Assembly (NCBI RefSeq): GCF_051216895.1
Contig: NZ_JBPKAO010000003.1
Span: 1-64,000, forward strand
Origin: Aquipuribacter sp051216895
GTDB taxonomy: Bacteria > Actinomycetota > Actinomycetes > Actinomycetales > JBBAYJ01
Length of the DNA: 64,000 bases
Reading direction: 5' to 3'
Numbering within the stretch: the first letter of the stretch is position 1; each line of letters starts with the position of its first letter. Shown piece by piece: positions 49,701-57,784 of this stretch. The position numbers and the translations under genes were made by a program. Under the pieces are notes generated by a model that made no database searches, had not been told where the DNA came from, and saw only the letters and a list, made by a program, of their open reading frames with translations.

Positions 49701-51612
49701 GCTGCCCCTGTCGGAGGTAGCCCGCCGCAGCGTCGAGCCGGACCAGGCCGCCACGCACGTGGCGACCCTGCTGGGCGAGCGACGCGTCATCGAGGTCAGG
49801 ATCGGCGGGCAGGCGTGCGTCGCGGTGGTCGAGGACGCCGCCCGGCTGCGTGACGCCCTGGGCGTGGCGCTGCCCGTGGGCCTGCCCGAGGCCTTCCTCG
49901 TGCCGGTCCCGGACCCCGTGGGCGACCTGATCAGCCGGCACGCCCGGACCCACGGCCCGTTCACGGCCGTCGACGTGGCGACCAGGTTCGGGCTGGGGGT
50001 CGCGGTCGTCGAGACGGCGCTGCGGCGGCTCGAGCAGGCCGGCCGGCTGACGTCCGGGGCGATCCGTCCGCTCGCGGTGGGCGGCGGGGCCGACGCGCTC
50101 GACTGGTGCGACGCCGGGGTGCTGCGCGTGCTGCGGCGCCGCTCGCTGGCCGCGCTGCGCCAGGAGGTCGAGCCGGTCACCGCCCGCGACCTGGCCCGGT
50201 TCGTGCCGTCCTGGCAGTCGGTCGCGCCCGCGTCCGGCTCGGGGCGCACGGTCGGGCTGCGTGGCGTGGACGGCCTGCTGCGGGCCGTCGAGCAGCTGGC
50301 CGGGGCGCGGGTCCCCGCCAGTGCGCTGGAGTCGTTGGTGCTGCCCGCCCGGGTCAGCGACTACCAGCCCGCCCTGCTGGACGAGCTGACCGCCGCGGGC
50401 GAGGTGATGTGGGTGGGGCACGCCCCGCTGGCCGGGGGCGACGGCTGGGTGTCGCTGCACGCGGCGCACACCGCGCACCTCACGCTGCCGCTGCCGGAGC
50501 GACCGCCGGCCGGTGCGGTCGCCGCGCCGCCCGCCGCGGAGGCGGTGGGCACCGAGGGCGGCGTCGCCGAGCCCGGGGACCCGGACGTCGCGGCCCGGGT
50601 GCTGGAGCTGCTGGGGTCGGGCGGGGCGTTCTTCTTCAACCGGTTGAGCAGCGCCGTCGCCTCCGCGGGGACCGCCGCCCCGGTCGCCGAGGCGGACCTG
50701 GTGCGCGTGCTGTGGGCGCTGGTGTGGTCCGGCCGGGTGACCAACGACACCCTTGCCCCGCTGCGGGCCCTGGTGTCGGGCGGGGCCACCCACCGCACCC
50801 CCGGCAAGGCCCCTCGCTCCCGCTACCGGCGGGCCCCGCGGATGCGGCCGTCGGGCTCCGGGGGCCTGCTGGCGACCGCCGCCCGCTCGGGACCGCCGAC
50901 CACTGCCGGTCGCTGGTCGCTGGTGCCCGACGTGGAGCGGGACGCCACGGTCCGGGCGGCCGCGACGGCCGAGGTGCTGCTGGACCGCTACGGCGTCGTG
51001 ACGCGCGGGTCCGTGGTCGCCGAAGAGGTGGTCGGTGGGTTCGCGGGGGTGTACCGGGTGCTGGCCGCCATGGAGGAGACCGGCCGGGTCCGGCGCGGCT
51101 ACTTCGTGGAGGGCCTCGGCGCGGCCCAGTTCGCGACGGTCGGCGCGGTCGACCGGCTCCGGGCCGGGGCGGCCGGTCCCGACGCCGAGCCCGACGTCGG
51201 CGTCGACGGCGACCACGACCGCGGCGCCGACGGTGGCCGCCGCGACGCCGGTCCGGGGCTGGTGCTCGCGGCCACCGACCCCGCCAACCCCTACGGCGCG
51301 GCGCTCCCCTGGCCCGAGCGCGCCGGTCACAAGGCCGGCCGCAAGGCCGGCGCCCTGGTGGTGATGGTCGACGGCGACCTCGTGATGTACGTCGAGCGCG
51401 GCGCCCGCAGCCTGCTCACCTACTCCGGCGACGAGGCCGTCCTGACCGCCGCCGCGGAGGCGCTGGCCGGGACGGTGCGGGCGGGGCGCCTGGGCCGGGT
51501 CACCGTCACCCGGGCCGACGGCGAGGGCGTGCTCGACGCGTCCGGTGCCGTGTCGCAGGTCCTCGAGGCGGCCGGGTTCCGGGCCACCCCCCGCGGTCTG
51601 CGGGCGGGCTGA
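46702..51612 (+). CDS. lhr: Large ATP-dependent helicase Lhr
   Basis: A 1636-residue superfamily 2 helicase, within the ~1500-residue range of actinobacterial Lhr. The Q-motif and Walker A read APTPAQVGAWDAV and APTGSGKT (50-57), followed by the DEIH box (174-177), SATVRPVDEVARFL and later QRIGRAGHQVGAVSRG. The winged-helix and Lhr core follow, then a ~700-residue Lhr C-terminal domain that in other species forms a tetrameric DNA-binding module. Lhr unwinds 3'-5' RNA:DNA hybrids and is DNA-damage-linked in mycobacteria. GTG 46702. It overlaps nei2 (TGATG); the lhr-nei pair is also seen in Mycobacterium (Rv3296-Rv3297). Confidence 0.94.
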   Translation: MSRRPSAARVLERFSPATRDWFTGAFPAPTPAQVGAWDAVSSGEDALVVAPTGSGKTLAAFLWSLDRLAAEPVPEEPQRRCRVLYVSPLKALAVDVERNLRSPLTGIRASAQRLGLPQPETTVGVRSGDTSQQDRRTLALRPPDVLITTPESLFLLVTSRARESLLGVETVILDEIHAVAGTKRGAHLALTLERLDALLERPAQRVGLSATVRPVDEVARFLSGGRPVRVVQPPSDKQFDVSVVVPVPDLSDLGTPTGEVVGSAAGEEQRRSIWPHVNDRVVDLVTAHTSTLVFTNSRRLAERFTAQINENWQERLDAAAETEDGADDTPGSGGTPTRPTERRTPAQVMAQAGASSGADPVLARAHHGSVSKEQRGLIEDDLKTGRLPAVVATSSLELGIDMGAVDLVVQVESPPSVASGLQRIGRAGHQVGAVSRGVVFPKHRADLVQSAVVVERMVSGQIEALRVLSSPLDVLAQQVVAMCAMDDWSVDDLYALVRRTASFADLHRGPFEATLDMLAGRYPSEDFAELRPRLVWDRVTDTLTGRPGAQRLAVTSGGTIPDRGLFGVFLAGSEGAGRRVGELDEEMVYETRVGDVITLGASSWQVQDITRDQVLVTPAPGRAGKLPFWHGDALGRPAELGHAVGAFVRELVRATPAKARQRALQAGLDEWATDNLLAYLGEQKEATGHVPDDRTVVVERFRDELGDWRVCVHSPFGGQVHAPWALALAARFRERHGVDVQAMHGDDGIVLRLPDVEVSGWGGGDGDREPDPWADPSLPHQQAQPDWPGAAPVPAIDVPDLVVLQAEDVEDLVTQEIGGSALFASRFRECAARALLLPRRSPGRRQPLWQQRQRAASLLDVARRYPAFPIVLETVRECLQDVFDVPGLVGLMREIASGEVRVVEVETATPSPFARSLLFGYVAQFLYEGDSPLAERRAAALSLDPQLLAELLGRGDGASLRDLLDPESVRTTEEELQRLVEARRARHAEDVADLLRVLGPLPLSEVARRSVEPDQAATHVATLLGERRVIEVRIGGQACVAVVEDAARLRDALGVALPVGLPEAFLVPVPDPVGDLISRHARTHGPFTAVDVATRFGLGVAVVETALRRLEQAGRLTSGAIRPLAVGGGADALDWCDAGVLRVLRRRSLAALRQEVEPVTARDLARFVPSWQSVAPASGSGRTVGLRGVDGLLRAVEQLAGARVPASALESLVLPARVSDYQPALLDELTAAGEVMWVGHAPLAGGDGWVSLHAAHTAHLTLPLPERPPAGAVAAPPAAEAVGTEGGVAEPGDPDVAARVLELLGSGGAFFFNRLSSAVASAGTAAPVAEADLVRVLWALVWSGRVTNDTLAPLRALVSGGATHRTPGKAPRSRYRRAPRMRPSGSGGLLATAARSGPPTTAGRWSLVPDVERDATVRAAATAEVLLDRYGVVTRGSVVAEEVVGGFAGVYRVLAAMEETGRVRRGYFVEGLGAAQFATVGAVDRLRAGAAGPDAEPDVGVDGDHDRGADGGRRDAGPGLVLAATDPANPYGAALPWPERAGHKAGRKAGALVVMVDGDLVMYVERGARSLLTYSGDEAVLTAAAEALAGTVRAGRLGRVTVTRADGEGVLDASGAVSQVLEAAGFRATPRGLRAG

Positions 51613-52484
51613 TGCCCGAGGGCGACACCGTCTGGCTCGCGGCCAAGCGGCTGCACCGGGCGCTGGCCGGCAAGGAGCTGGTGGGCTTCGACCTGCGGGT
51701 GCCGCAGCTGGCCACGACGGACCTCACGGGCAGCACCGTGGCGGCGGTCGTGCCCCGGGGCAAGCACCTGCTCACCCGCTTCACGGGCGGCCCGGGTGAC
51801 GGCCTCACCCTGCACACGCACTTCCGGATGGACGGCACCTGGCACCTGTACCCCGACGGGGAGACCTGGCGCGGGGGCGCCGAGTGGCAGGTCAGGGCCA
51901 TGATGCGCGTCCCCGGCACCACCGCGGTGGGGTACCGGCTGCCGGTGGTGGACCTGGTCCGCACCGACGACGAGGACAGCGTCGTCGGCCACCTGGGCCC
52001 TGACGTCCTGGGGCCGGGCTGGGACGCCGAGGAGGCGGTCCGGCGGCTGGCGGCCGACCCGGAGCGCATGGTCGGCGACGCCCTGCTCGACCAGCGCCTG
52101 ATCGCGGGTCTGGGCAACATCTACCGAACCGAGACGTGCTTCCTGGTCGGCGTCACCCCGTTCACCCCGGTCGGCCGGCTCACCGAGCTCGGCACCGACC
52201 TCGCCCGGGTGGTGAGCGTGGGCTACCGGCTGCTGCAGGCCAACAAGGACCGGTACGTGCAGGCCACCACGGGCGACCTGCGCAAGGGCCGCAACCACTG
52301 GGTGTTCGAGCGCCGCGCGTGCCTGCGGTGCGGCACCCGGGTCCTCACCGCGAGCACCGGCAAGGCCGGCATGGAGCGCGTGGCGTGGTGGTGCCCGAGC
52401 TGCCAGCAGGGGCCGGCGCCGGACCCCGTACCCGTCCGGGAGCTGCTGCCCCCGACGACGGGCCGGACGCGCTACCGACCCTGA
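51612..52484 (+). CDS. Endonuclease VIII-type DNA glycosylase (Nei2-like)
   Basis: A 290-residue Fpg/Nei glycosylase. After the initiator Met come the catalytic Pro2 and Glu3 (MPEGDTVWLAAKRLHRAL), the Nei2-type signature. The H2TH region includes LIAGLGNIYRTE, and the zinc finger uses Cys237, 240, 261 and 264. It removes oxidised pyrimidines and nicks the strand. The start overlaps the lhr stop (TGATG), so helicase and glycosylase are co-translated. Confidence 0.92.
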   Translation: MPEGDTVWLAAKRLHRALAGKELVGFDLRVPQLATTDLTGSTVAAVVPRGKHLLTRFTGGPGDGLTLHTHFRMDGTWHLYPDGETWRGGAEWQVRAMMRVPGTTAVGYRLPVVDLVRTDDEDSVVGHLGPDVLGPGWDAEEAVRRLAADPERMVGDALLDQRLIAGLGNIYRTETCFLVGVTPFTPVGRLTELGTDLARVVSVGYRLLQANKDRYVQATTGDLRKGRNHWVFERRACLRCGTRVLTASTGKAGMERVAWWCPSCQQGPAPDPVPVRELLPPTTGRTRYRP

Positions 52485-52538
52485 CGCCCCGCACCGACGA
52501 CCGGGCCGTACCTCAGCCGAGGGACGGCGGAGAGGGGG

Positions 52539-52916
52539 TCAGGCGACGGGGGCGAGGTCGTCCCCGGAGGGGACGGGCGCGGGGATCATCGTCTTGTGGA
52601 TGCGGTCCACGTGACGCTGGGGAGCACGCTCACCGCGGGGACGGCCGGCCTGGTGGTCGGCCGGGAGCCGGTTGGCCAGCGACTCCGTCGTCGCCACCCG
52701 GTCGCTGACCGAGCGCAGCACGCTGGACATCGGCACGTCGAGGGCCTCGCAGATGCTGAGCAGCAGCTCCGACGACGCCTCCTTCTGGCCGCGCTCGACC
52801 TCGCTGAGGTAGCCCAGCGACACCCGGGCGGTCGACGACACGTCCCGGAGCGTCCGTCCCTGGCGCTGACGGGCACCGCGCAGGACGTCGCCGATCTCTT
52901 CTCGAAGCAGGACCAT
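52539..52916 (-). CDS. clgR: ClgR-type XRE-family regulator
   Basis: A 125-residue regulator with an N-terminal Cro/C1 HTH: MVLLREEIGDVLRGARQRQG, then TLRDVSSTARVSLGYLSEVERGQKEASSELL (key SLGYLSEVERG), the ClgR/PopR signature. ClgR activates clp protease and other stress genes in actinobacteria and is degraded by ClpP. It is followed by an Arg/Pro-rich tail. ATG 52916. The order clgR next to pgsA is that of Rv2745c-Rv2746c. A dyad at 52992-53007 lies 76 bp upstream. Confidence 0.92.
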   Translation of the reverse strand: MVLLREEIGDVLRGARQRQGRTLRDVSSTARVSLGYLSEVERGQKEASSELLLSICEALDVPMSSVLRSVSDRVATTESLANRLPADHQAGRPRGERAPQRHVDRIHKTMIPAPVPSGDDLAPVA

Positions 52917-52991
52917 GACGACCCCCTTTCCCGACCGGACGGTGCCGGCCTTCGATGCGGTGTTTCCGTCGCGGAGGGTGGGCCGAGGCGG

Positions 52992-53007
52992 ATCCGTTGC
53001 AGCGGAT
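52992..53007. promoter_or_regulatory. Dyad in the clgR upstream region
   Basis: ATCCGTTGCAGCGGAT is a 16-bp near-palindrome (14 of 16 positions symmetric). It is 76 bp upstream of clgR in a 225-bp gap (52917-53141) with no other gene. It does not clearly match the published ClgR motif, so its binder is uncertain. Confidence 0.4.
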
Positions 53008-53141
53008 GGTCGCTCCACGGTACCCCGAGCCCGGACCGACCACCGATCGGGGAGGGTCTCGATCGCGTCACGCCACCCGAGCGGCCCTGGGCCTACCCGG
53101 GCCCGACCACGTCAACGCGGTGCGGGCGCCAGGCCTTCCCG

Positions 53142-53732
53142 TCAGCGGTCCTCGCTCCCGACCCCTGCCCGGTGCCGGCGCACCGCGCCCAGGATGGAGA
53201 CGGTGTACTGGACGCCGGTCACCACCGTCACCACGACGGCCGCGGCCATGATCACGTAGGCCACCACGGTCAGCGGGCCGGTCAGCGGGGCCACGAGCAG
53301 CGTCAGCGCCACCGTCTGCAGCACGGTCTTGAGCTTGCCGCCCTTGGACGCCGGCACGACGGTGTGCCGGATGACGGCCGCCCGCAGCACGGTCACCCCG
53401 ACCTCCCGACCGAGGACGAGCACCGTCACCCACCAGGGCAGCAGGTCGAGCATGCTGAGCGCCACGAACCCCGACCCGGTCAGCGCCTTGTCCGCCAGGG
53501 GGTCGGCGACGACGCCGAACGTGGTGACGGTGCCGTTGCGCCGGGCCAGGTAGCCGTCGAGCCGGTCGGTCGCCGCGGCGACCGCGAACACGCCGGCCGC
53601 CCACCAGCGCAGCCCGGTGTCCTCCCCGCCCTCGGCCAGCAGCAGCCACAGGAACACCGGGACCATGAGGATGCGCAGCAGCGTCAGGGTGTTGGGGATG
53701 TTGGCGTTGCGCCGCCAGGACCCGCTGTCCAT
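53142..53732 (-). CDS. pgsA: CDP-alcohol phosphatidyltransferase (PgsA-like)
   Basis: A 196-residue membrane enzyme. The family motif D-G-x2-A-R-x8-G-x3-D-x3-D is complete in DGYLARRNGTVTTFGVVADPLADK, given by its key residues DG, AR, G, D and D. The first helix NIPNTLTLLRILMVPVFLWLLL and five more helices follow. It makes phosphatidylglycerol phosphate from CDP-diacylglycerol and glycerol-3-phosphate. ATG 53732 overlaps the rimO stop. Confidence 0.92.
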   Translation of the reverse strand: MDSGSWRRNANIPNTLTLLRILMVPVFLWLLLAEGGEDTGLRWWAAGVFAVAAATDRLDGYLARRNGTVTTFGVVADPLADKALTGSGFVALSMLDLLPWWVTVLVLGREVGVTVLRAAVIRHTVVPASKGGKLKTVLQTVALTLLVAPLTGPLTVVAYVIMAAAVVVTVVTGVQYTVSILGAVRRHRAGVGSEDR

Positions 53733-55318
53733 CAGCTCACCGACCCGTCGCCCACGGCCAGCAGGTCAGCGCCGTCGGAGCCGACGACCCGGGCCCCGAC
53801 GAACGCCCCCACCCGGGTGCTCGCGGACCCGGGCACGACGACGGCGGTGCTGCCGTCCACGTCCGGGCCCTGGTGGGCGGCCCGTCCGGACAGGACGACG
53901 GCGTCCCCCGGGTCACCGTCCGGCAGCAGGCCCAGCACCTCGGCGGCGGCCTCACCGGTGAGGACCTCCTCGACCAGGACGTCGACCTGCTCGCCGAGGC
54001 GGTCCTCGGCCCGCTGGGACACGAGCTCGTCGACCACGGCAGTGACGTGCTCGACCCGGGCGGCGACCTCGTCGGCGTCGTGCTTGCCGTCGAAGCCCGC
54101 GGCCTCGGTCCCGTCCTCGTCGGAGTAGCCGAACACGCCGACCACGTCCAGGCGGGCCGCGGCCAGGAACCGCACCAGCTCGGCGACGTCGTCCTCGGTC
54201 TCGCCCGGGAAGCCGACGATGACGTTGGACCGGATGCCGGCCGTCGGGGCCAGGGCCCGGACGCGCCCGATCAGGTCGAGGAAGTCCTGGGTGCCGCCGA
54301 AGCGGCGCATCCGCCGCAGCAGCGCCGGCGCGGAGTGCTGGAAGGACAGGTCGAAGTAGGGCACGACGCCGGGCGTGGCGGCGATCGCCTCCAGCAGCCC
54401 CGGACGCAGCTCGGCCGGCTGCAGGTACGACACGCGGACCCGCTCGACGCCCTCGACCCCGGCCACGGCGGGCAGCAGGTTCTGCAGCAGGTCCAGGTCG
54501 CCCAGGTCCTTGCCGTAGCTCGTGGTGTTCTCGCTGACCAGGAACACCTCGCGGACGCCCCGCTCCCCCAGCCAGCGCGCCTCGTCCAGCACCTCGGTGG
54601 GGCGGCGGGAGACGAACGAGCCGCGGAACGCGGGGATCGCGCAGAACGTGCAGCGGCGGTCGCAGCCGGAGGCGAGCTTGAGCGGCGCCCACGGGGCCGA
54701 GCCCAGCCGGGCCCGCACCACGGGAGGACCCGACGCCGGCGCGACGGCGGCGAGGCCGGCCTGCTCGGCCACCTGGCCCGGGGCCGGGGGCGTGGCCGTC
54801 GGGGGCACCAGGACCGGGCCCGAGCCCATGCCGGGCACGGCGGTGCCCGCGCGGGCGGCCTGCCGGTCCACCGGGCTCAACGGCAGCAGGAGGCGGCGGT
54901 CGCGGGGGGTGTGGCTCGCGGGCCGCTCCCCGGCGAGGATCCCCTGCAGGTGGGTGTGCAGGTCGGCGTAGGAGTCGAAGCCGAGCACGGCGTCGGCCTC
55001 CGGAAGGGAGTCGGCGAGCTCGTTGCCGTACCGCTCGGCCAGGCAGCCCACCGCGACGACGGCCTGGGTGCGGCTGCTCCCGTCGTGCCCGCCGTCCTTG
55101 AGCTGGGCGGCCTCCAGGAGCGTGTCGACGGAGTCCTTCTTGGCCTGCTCGACGAAGCCGCAGGTGTTGACCACGGCCACGTCCGCCTCGGCCGGGTCGG
55201 CGACCAGCTCCCAGCCGTTGGCCTGCAGCCGGCCGGCCAGCTCCTCGGAGTCGACGTCGTTGCGGGCGCAGCCGAGGCTCGTGATCGCCACTCGACGGGT
55301 CGGGCTCAGGGCAGGCAC
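53732..55318 (-). CDS. rimO: Ribosomal protein S12 methylthiotransferase
   Basis: A 528-residue radical-SAM methylthiotransferase modifying Asp of S12. UPF0004 cysteines are 17 (SLGCARN), 53 (NTCGFVEQAKKDS, the RimO signature) and 92 (VGCLAERYG); the radical-SAM cluster is CDRRCTFC (Cys219, 223, 226). A ~60-residue Pro/Ala-rich insert (about 145-200) between the two domains is longer than in E. coli. A TRAM domain ends the protein. GTG 55318. It is coupled to pgsA by overlap. Confidence 0.95.
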   Translation of the reverse strand: MPALSPTRRVAITSLGCARNDVDSEELAGRLQANGWELVADPAEADVAVVNTCGFVEQAKKDSVDTLLEAAQLKDGGHDGSSRTQAVVAVGCLAERYGNELADSLPEADAVLGFDSYADLHTHLQGILAGERPASHTPRDRRLLLPLSPVDRQAARAGTAVPGMGSGPVLVPPTATPPAPGQVAEQAGLAAVAPASGPPVVRARLGSAPWAPLKLASGCDRRCTFCAIPAFRGSFVSRRPTEVLDEARWLGERGVREVFLVSENTTSYGKDLGDLDLLQNLLPAVAGVEGVERVRVSYLQPAELRPGLLEAIAATPGVVPYFDLSFQHSAPALLRRMRRFGGTQDFLDLIGRVRALAPTAGIRSNVIVGFPGETEDDVAELVRFLAAARLDVVGVFGYSDEDGTEAAGFDGKHDADEVAARVEHVTAVVDELVSQRAEDRLGEQVDVLVEEVLTGEAAAEVLGLLPDGDPGDAVVLSGRAAHQGPDVDGSTAVVVPGSASTRVGAFVGARVVGSDGADLLAVGDGSVS

Positions 55319-55419
55319 CCTCCCAGGGTACGGGCCGCAGCAGGGGCGTCGGGGCCGACGCGACCGGCGACGGCCCCCGACGGGTGTCCCCGCGGGGCGT
55401 CGCGGGCCACCATGACCCC

Positions 55420-56940
55420 ATGGCCGGTTCCCACGTCGAGCTCGAGACCAAGCTGACGCCCCCCGAGGGCGAACCGGGGTGGCTGCTGCCCCTGGACGCC
55501 CTGCGGGAGGTCCCCGGCGTCCACGCGGTCTCCCAGCCGCCGCCCCTCACCCTGGTGGCCCGCTACCACGACACCGCCGGGCTGGACCTGCTCCGCGCGA
55601 GGCTCACGCTGCGTCGTCGCGAAGGCGGCCCCGACGAGGGCTGGCACCTCAAGCTCCCGACGTCCGGCGCGGCGCGGCGCGAGCAGCACGAGCCCCTGGG
55701 GGCGGCGGGCGACCCGGTGCCCGCCGCCCTGCTGGGGCTGAGCCGCGCGCGTCACCGTGACCGCCCCCTGCCCGTCGTCGCGGTGCTGACCACGCAGCGG
55801 CGGACCACGGAGCTCACCGACGCCGACGGGGCCGTGCTGGTGGAGGTCGCCGAGGACCGGGTCACCGCCGAGCTCGTCGACGGGCTCGCCGACGACCCGG
55901 CCGCCGGGTCGGACCCGCAGCGGTGGGACGAGGTCGAGGTCGAGCTGGTGGGGGGCACGGAGGACCTGCTGCACGCCGTCGTGCAGGTGCTGCTGGACGC
56001 CGGGGCGCGACCGCAGGCGCACCGGTCCAAGCTGGGCCGGGTCCTGGCGACGGCCGGCGTCCTGGACAGGGTCGCTCCCGGCCCGCGGGCGCCGACCGAC
56101 GGGGCCGCGTCGGTGCTGCTCACCGCGGTCGCCGGCCACGTGGAGACCCTGCTGACCCAGGACCCGCTGGTCCGCCTGGACGCCCCCGACGCCGTGCACA
56201 GCATGCGGGTCGCCTCGCGCCGCCTCCGCAGCCTGCTGGCGGCGTTCCGGCCCCTGCTGGACCCGGCGGTGGCCGAGCCGCTGCGCGAAGAGCTGCGCTG
56301 GCTCGGGCAGGTGCTGGGCGGCGCCCGGGACGCCGAGGTGGTGCAGGCCCGGCTCGCCCGGCACCTGGCCGCGCTGCCGGACGCGTCACCGGACCGCACC
56401 TGGCCGGAACGCCCCGGCGCCCCGACCGACGGGGCCGTGGCGGCGCTGGACGGCGACCGCTACCTGGCGCTGCTCGCGGCGCTGGACCGGTTCGTGGCGC
56501 GGCCGCCCGTCGTGGCGCGACGCGGACGGCGCAAGGGCACGAAGCAGGCCGCGCGACGGGCCTACCGCCGGGTCGCCGCCGCGCTGGCGGCCGTGCCCGG
56601 GCAGGGCGGGCCGGAGCAGGACCACGCGCTGCACCAGGTGCGCAAGGCCACCAAGCGGTTGCGCTACACCTGCGACGCCGTCGTCGGGGTCCACGGCCGG
56701 GACGCCCGGCGCCTGGCCCGGCGGGCGGAGGACCTGCAGGAGCACCTGGGCGAGCACCAGGACTCGGTGCTGGCCCGTGAGGTCCTGCACGGCGCCGCCG
56801 GCCGGACCGACGAGCAGGCCGAGACGTTCCTGCTGGGGACCCTGGCCGGGCTGGAGCTGGCGGCCACCCGGGTCGCGGTGGCCGGCCTGGACCGGCCGGT
56901 GAGGCGGCTGCACCGGGCGGCCGAGCGCTGGTTCGGCTGA
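55420..56940 (+). CDS. CYTH-CHAD domain protein (polyphosphate-related)
   Basis: A 506-residue two-domain protein. The N-terminal CYTH (triphosphate tunnel) domain opens with the ExExK motif ELETK (Glu7, Glu9, Lys11) and has the RRxxGG...LKLP strand. The C-terminal CHAD domain has the two conserved histidine helices VHSMRVASRRLRSLL and LHQVRKATKRLRYT, plus the DLQEHLGEHQD helix. CHAD binds polyphosphate; CYTH may hydrolyse triphosphate. A 40-residue Arg/Lys-rich RRGRRKGTKQAARRAYRR patch lies within CHAD. ATG 55420. It stands alone between rimO and the NYN gene. Confidence 0.92.
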   Translation: MAGSHVELETKLTPPEGEPGWLLPLDALREVPGVHAVSQPPPLTLVARYHDTAGLDLLRARLTLRRREGGPDEGWHLKLPTSGAARREQHEPLGAAGDPVPAALLGLSRARHRDRPLPVVAVLTTQRRTTELTDADGAVLVEVAEDRVTAELVDGLADDPAAGSDPQRWDEVEVELVGGTEDLLHAVVQVLLDAGARPQAHRSKLGRVLATAGVLDRVAPGPRAPTDGAASVLLTAVAGHVETLLTQDPLVRLDAPDAVHSMRVASRRLRSLLAAFRPLLDPAVAEPLREELRWLGQVLGGARDAEVVQARLARHLAALPDASPDRTWPERPGAPTDGAVAALDGDRYLALLAALDRFVARPPVVARRGRRKGTKQAARRAYRRVAAALAAVPGQGGPEQDHALHQVRKATKRLRYTCDAVVGVHGRDARRLARRAEDLQEHLGEHQDSVLAREVLHGAAGRTDEQAETFLLGTLAGLELAATRVAVAGLDRPVRRLHRAAERWFG

Positions 56941-56977
56941 GGGACGCCGCGGGCCGGCCGGTGCGGACCGAGGACGC

Positions 56978-57784
56978 TCAGCCCTCGGCCGCCACCTCGC
57001 GCAGCGTCTTGGTCGGTCGCAGCCAGGCGCCGTCCACGGGCAGGGAGTCCAGCCGGGTGCGGTCCAGCGGCTGCAGGAACGCGCCCGGGACCTCCTCCAG
57101 GTCGAGGAACCGGATGTGCGGGGACTCCGCGGCGTACCCGGCGACCTCGAAGAACGACAGGACGGTGACCTCGACGCCCTCGCGCGCCAGCACCTCCAGC
57201 GGGGCCAGGAAGTTCCGACCGTCGCCGCTGGCCACCACGAGCCGCCGCAGCCGACCGGAGCGGGCGCGGTGGTGCACGTGCTCGAGCATGTCCAGGTCGA
57301 CGTCGTCGCGGTCGGCCAGCTTGGGCCGGGCGAACACCGCGAAGCCCAGCGAGCGGACGGCCTCGACCCAGCCGCGCATCTGCCCGGCCAGCATCGGGGG
57401 GACGTTGGCGAACACCGCGGCCTCGACGTCGTGGGCCCCGGCCCGGTCCACCAGCCAGCGGGCGATCGCGTCGTAGCGGGGCCGGTTGGCCGCCGTCGGC
57501 TTGGCCCCGATCACCTGGGCGAGGGTGGCGTCGATGTTGGGCGCGTCCCAGACCATGAGGTCGACCGGGCCGTCGCCCGGCGGCATCGCGTACTCCGGCG
57601 TGGGGCGCTGGCTGGCCTCGTGCGCCGAGGTCGCGGCCGGGGGGTCCGGCTGGCTGCCACGGGGGGCCGGGGCGTCCTCGTACCCGTCGTCGGCGCTGTC
57701 GAGCGCGTCCTCGTCGACGTCGTACACGTCGGCGGGGTCCGCGCCGTGCGCGCCGCCGCTCACGTCGGTCCAGCCCTCAGCCAC
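56978..57784 (-). CDS. NYN-domain (PIN-like) protein
   Basis: A 268-residue protein with an acidic, disordered N-terminus (~70 residues, VYDVDEDALDSADDGYEDAP) and a NYN domain starting at VDLMVWDAPNIDATL. Aspartates in WDAPNID, RDDVDLDM and ASGDGRNF suit a PIN-like RNase metal site. The family is common in actinobacteria and lacks a proven role. GTG 57784 overlaps the ftsK stop by 8 bp, so it is expressed with ftsK. Confidence 0.8.
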   Translation of the reverse strand: MAEGWTDVSGGAHGADPADVYDVDEDALDSADDGYEDAPAPRGSQPDPPAATSAHEASQRPTPEYAMPPGDGPVDLMVWDAPNIDATLAQVIGAKPTAANRPRYDAIARWLVDRAGAHDVEAAVFANVPPMLAGQMRGWVEAVRSLGFAVFARPKLADRDDVDLDMLEHVHHRARSGRLRRLVVASGDGRNFLAPLEVLAREGVEVTVLSFFEVAGYAAESPHIRFLDLEEVPGAFLQPLDRTRLDSLPVDGAWLRPTKTLREVAAEG

